64,000 nt of DNA from Moringa oleifera. Lineage: Eukaryota > Streptophyta > Magnoliopsida > Brassicales > Moringaceae. The position numbers and the translations under genes are program-made. Where the stretch lies: positions 3,580,501 to 3,644,500 of the forward strand of contig JAJFZO010000256.1 in NCBI GenBank assembly GCA_021397835.1, read 5' to 3'. The notes under the pieces were generated by a model. It made no database searches. It was given only the letters and a program-made list of their open reading frames with translations, and was not told where the DNA came from. Positions 59,901-64,000 of the stretch are shown here, in pieces. The first letter of the stretch is position 1. Each line of letters opens with the position of its first letter.

Positions 59901-62900
59901 CCATTTTTACTAACACATGCAGAAGGGACCAATTCATTTACAATAAACAGAGTCCAACCAAAAGTTAAGATAGAGAAACATATGTTTTTGATTAAGCTAG
60001 TGAAAGCAGAAATGTTGGTCTTAGGTTTTTTGATGCATGACAAGATGAGAGAAAAAAGTGGCAAACAATATTTAAAAAGAAGGTTTATGCTATCAAACAT
60101 TATTACTGTATGTCGACCATGCAGGAATACCATAATTTCAGTAACACAAATGGAAAAAGAACACTCAGTGCATGTGATAGAGTAAATCATGGTACAAATA
60201 GGTTTTAATGACACTCACATCATACAACTTTCTGTAGTCCAACCTCTCGATGCTTCTCTTCTTAGAAACAGAAGCAGAACCATCGTGGCGGGGATCTACC
60301 TCTAACATGGACAATAGCTCATCATTTAAGTGCTTCTTCTCTCCATGTAGTTTAGATCTTTGTCCGTTAGAATCTCCTGGCAGACTGACAGACATGGGGA
60401 CTTCATCTTTTGAAGTAGACCCATTCTCTTCAACAGCAGCGCCAAGGTCCTCAGAATCAGATGTGAAATCAGAACTTGAACTTTCTTGCTCAATCTTTTG
60501 ATCAAGATCTGGAGCAGTAGGATCATAATCTTCGTCCTCAGAATCATCAGAAGGAAGGCCCAAATATTGTTCATTGTCAAGTGAGGCCTCCAATTCATCA
60601 GATGCAGAAGTGAAGTCAGATTCATCAGAACTTGATTTATCTTGCTGATCATTCTCATCAGTGTCTGGACCATCAGGGTTATAGTCATCATCATCAGAAT
60701 CATCTGAAGGAAGTCCAAAATTAGGATCCTGGATACAGCCAGCTGCCACTGCTGCTGCAGCAGCTTCAGGAAAAACCTTCTGCTCAAGAGGTAGCAATAT
60801 CATTAGGAAAAAGCATATGATCATGTATACAACCCAAACAATGAAGTGAAGAGGATTTTTTATCAACCTCCCAGCTGTCAGTGATAGAAAGATTTGTTCC
60901 TTGAGACTCATTAAGCAAGTCGAGGCAGTCATCTTTGCAATCGCAACCGGGGCATAACCAACCCTCATCATCTGGAGGAACTGAAAGCAAAAAAGAACCA
61001 AGAACACATGAATAACGACTACAGAAATAAATCAAGACCAATGATCCAACTAATTTGCCATCAAGCATGCAGTCCAGGTATTACTGTCTTCTTTTAGCAA
61101 TGGTGGTTCCAGACAGAATTGGTGGAATCCTCGGTCACAAGCACCATCACAGAGTATAATATCATTGTCAGCAGACAAGTCTTTGGAACCACATTTTGCA
61201 CAGAATATCTGCCATTGAAAAAATCCATATCTAAGGGTTTACAATTCCCAAATGCAAATTACTATTCATCACAAACAATAAAAGCATCTTGAAATTCTCA
61301 TACATCTTCACTGGAAATCTGTCCTTCAGAATCAAATAAAGACTCTGGAAATCTTCCCTGAGCACATAGTGAATCAATATGTTGAAACAGATCTCTAATT
61401 CTCAATTTGCGCCGCAAAATTTCAGATGTGGCCCGTTGAAGCTCCTTCTCTGGCTTTAACTTTTCTAGGCTGCAAAGCAACATAAATGGTGAAGAGCTGC
61501 AATTAGACATAAGTGATCCATGAAAATGTAAATTAAAAGAAAATCAGACAAACACTAATGATAAATATGATCTTAAGCTCTTATAACACCAATGGCACAT
61601 CCATATTAGTATGAACCAGAACAATTCCCTACAGCCCTTTTAGTTCTCCCAATAAAAGCAAAGAAACCAAAGAATTGCTATCAAGTTTTTTAAACGTGAG
61701 CCTGTAATAATTAACAATCATTTACATTTAACTAAAGAAGCATATTTCATTTAAGAAGCATCACATTTAAATGCAGAAAGGCAAGCTCACCCATATACTA
61801 TTATGCCTTTCAAGTATTAAACATAGACTTTACTAGTATTCAATCTTCAATCTCAGAACAGTATTAGCAGTTTAGCTGGACCAGCACAAGCATAACTTTG
61901 ATGATTGAACTGATCGCTTAGCATGGGGAACAGTAACTGAAATTTAGAAAGACTTCAACTCTATTAAGAGCATTTCACTTATATTATCTCATCATCCTCT
62001 TAGCTGCCATATGAAGCATCAAAAACATAATAGAAACTAATATATAAAAATTGTGGAATTGAAAATATTGACAAAAAGCTCCAAGTGAAGCAGAGGTGGC
62101 AATATATTTATTGAAAAAAAGGGGAAAAACTATACAAAATAATTGACAAACCTTAGCCCTTTCCAGCCTTCTGCAGAATATGCAGCAATCAGGCTCTGCT
62201 CATAGTTCATTCGGCTCAAAAAATACCTTAGATGCATCCTGATTCTTGAATACTCATCACTTTTTGGTTTCACAATTCCCTCTTTCTTCCTCTTCCTTTT
62301 CTTCTCTGCACCAGAAGGCCCAGAACTAACATCAACTAAATTATCTCTTGGTTCAGGTCCTTTAGGTTTCTCTCGTGACCCCGAGCGCAGAATTCTTTCA
62401 CTTTTTAGCGAAGATCTTAACATATATTTTTTCTTTAACATTTTCGAGGTTCTTTTACCCTTGCAGCCTGAGTGCTTAGAATTCTTGACAGTATTCTTAG
62501 CTCCTGTTTCCAACTGCACGAGATTGACATTTTTTACCATATCTTCAGGAGGAGGTACTGATTCTCCTGAATGATCAATAAGAGAACTGTCAGCAAATTC
62601 AGGAGGTTGCACCAATCGCTTGATAGCAGCAGAGCCAGACATGACAGTGCTAGTTTCCATAGGTTCACTCCGTATAACTTCAGAGCCAAGCTTATGCTTT
62701 ACTTCAGAAGGAATGAACCCTGCATCTTCTAATCCAAGTCCAAGTGTCCGCTCAGATGTAGCTGCCGGGGGACATGAACTTTCACCAGTCTGACTAATCC
62801 TGCCCACATCTTCAGGAGGGGGCTGCAGATGTTCACAAGGGCTATCCTCAGCCACATGGACAGATAATTGTTGCAAGCGTTCCGTAACAAAGTGGCTAAA

Positions 62901-63683
62901 CACTGCAGCACTCGATCCTCCTCGTTCATTTTCTGAAATTTCACAGTCACCATTATGTTTCATGTCTGATGGTCCTTCATGCACATGCTCAACACCCAAT
63001 TTGGCAGGTGCACTTCGAGGACCAACTGCCTCTACTGATGTAGTTACTTGACAGCTAGAAACTTTATCAATTAGACCACTTTTGCTAACATCTCCGGGTG
63101 GTTGTTCCACAGGTTCAGAAAAAGAACTCTTGGCCACACCTTTGGAAAATGGTTGCAGGTTTTCATCGCTAAGGGCAGGCACAGCAGTGGTAGTTTCTCC
63201 AGGTTCATTCTGTGCAATTTCATAACCAAGCTGCTGCATTGGTTCTGATGATCCAGTGTGTATACATTGAGTACCAAATTTAAGTATCTTCTCTGGCATG
63301 TCTTGTTGACAGGATGACCTTTTATCGTTCTGGCCATACTTGTCCATGTCATCAGAAGACAGACTCAAATGTCCAGAAATAGAATTTCTCGCAACATCTC
63401 CAGAAGATGGTTGCAAATTTTCATGAAGAGTTGTGGAACCTGATACAGAAGTGACGGTTTTTCCTGGTTCATATTGATGTACTTCAGAACCATGCGGAGA
63501 TTTTGGTGCCAATGATTTAGCATGTATACATTCACTACTAAGTCCATGTATGTGTTCTGATATGCTTTGTTGGTTGAATGAATGACTCCGGGCATGACCA
63601 CTCTCTGGTGATGAAGAAAGACCCATGTGCTCAGCCTTGGACACAGCAGTAGAAGGTTCACAATCAGTCTTATTTTTGTTATT
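56946..63683 (-). CDS. HAT3.1: HAT3.1-like PHD-finger homeodomain protein (5' end uncertain)
   Basis: Eight exons on the minus strand: 63683-62152, 61469-61304, 61208-61085, 60980-60868, 60779-60219, 59731-59396, 57537-57448, 57371-56946. Phases agree at every GT-AG junction; about 1,115 residues from 63683. The PHD finger (about 567-622) runs [31 protein letters not shown] and WLCPGCDC, a complete Cys4-His-Cys3 set. An acidic region (about 665-755) repeats a GLPSDDS...SDFTS module twice. An atypical homeodomain (about 925-990) has [20 protein letters not shown] and [11 protein letters not shown] with the invariant Asn981. Arabidopsis HAT3.1 has the same order and binds DNA; a chromatin-linked regulatory role is likely. 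The N-terminal 500 residues are Ser/Pro/Glu-rich and internally repeated. The first in-frame Met after 63683 is at 63626; a leader exon probably lies at 63920-64000 or beyond the window. Confidence 0.9.
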
Positions 63684-64000
63684 CTTAGCATACAAATTCA
63701 AGACATACAAGTAGGGGGAAAAAAAACAAAAATCGTTGAAACAGAGAGGAACGGTGATACCATTATTTGGATAACCAGTGTGGCTAACAAGTAAAAGATA
63801 ACACAACTCGCATATATAATGTCTTTGCATTTACACCCAAAAACTTGTTTCATTCAATTGAAAATACGACTTCTGTTTGATAGGTTTTTACCTAGAATTA
63901 ACAATAAAAAGAAAAAGTCTCACCAATTGCAGCTAGTACAGATGGCATCTCACCAATCAGCAGTTAGAAAGATGCTACTGCATTACAAGCACCAAAAACT
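63684..64000 (-). other. 5' intron and possible leader exon of the HAT3.1-like gene
   Basis: T-rich intron-like DNA precedes the acceptor TATGCTAAG at 63684. Farther upstream on the minus strand two donor-like sites, ATTG|GTGAGA, lie 30 bp apart at 63954/63953 and 63924/63923. An ATG at 63948 followed by PSVLAAI would be out of phase with exon 63683, so I treat this as a non-coding leader exon candidate. Confidence 0.35.

Noticed and set aside
63684..63830. N-terminal extension of the HAT3.1-like protein from an ATG at 63830
   Set aside because: The added residues come from a T-rich polypyrimidine stretch ending in a splice acceptor, so this is intron sequence.

Overview
The window is nuclear DNA of a eudicot plant. 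The evidence is many-exon genes with GT-AG introns, very A/T-rich intergenic DNA (long stretches of A/T homopolymer runs), and proteins that belong to plant families: a HAT3.1-type PHD/homeodomain protein, CYCA3 cyclin, TIP41-like protein, GH95 alpha-L-fucosidase, an EAR-motif C2H2 zinc finger, and an NFD6/NOXY2-like protein. The gene set fits a rosid, but the species cannot be fixed from sequence alone. I predicted splice sites by hand; reading frames close across every junction reported for the main genes, and only the 5' end of the last gene is open.

Layout. 1-3.7 kb: A/T-rich DNA, an orphan G-box segment (about 740-1030) and an unexplained mid-GC stretch. 3.7-4.1 kb (-): small LYR-motif mitochondrial protein. 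5.5-7.1 kb (+): intronless conserved plant protein of unknown function. 7.1-9.3 kb: A/T-rich spacer. 9.6-11.9 kb (+): GRF zinc-finger protein with a probable long 5'UTR intron. 11.9-17.1 kb: A/T-rich spacer. 17.7-22.7 kb and 25.0-32.3 kb (+): two tandem, apparently intact GH95 alpha-L-fucosidase genes with matching exon structure. 32.6-34.8 kb: three related palindromic MITE-like elements in a row. 35.2-35.9 kb (+): small NFD6/NOXY2-like organelle protein, followed by over 6 kb without a firm gene. 42.5-43.1 kb (+): single-finger C2H2 protein with a C-terminal EAR motif. 45.7-50.3 kb (-): TIP41-like gene, 8 exons, with a LINE remnant, a 3 x 72 bp array and a 67 bp alternating purine-pyrimidine tract in its introns. 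51.8-54.9 kb (-): A3-type cyclin, 8 exons, one GC-AG intron. 56.9-63.7 kb (-): HAT3.1-like PHD-homeodomain gene, running towards the right edge.

The genes do not form a functional cluster apart from the fucosidase pair. TIP41-like (PP2A/TOR signalling), CYCA3 (cell cycle) and HAT3.1 (chromatin/DNA binding) lie head to tail on the minus strand, but this looks like ordinary plant gene order. I found no prokaryote-type system, CRISPR array or clearly novel multi-gene system. The observations most worth checking are the divergence of the second fucosidase copy (a His-to-Pro change in a conserved motif), a possible secretory leader on the first copy, a fourfold diverged repeat in the N-terminal half of the HAT3.1-like protein, the MITE cluster, and the intron repeat array next to a TIP41 splice acceptor.
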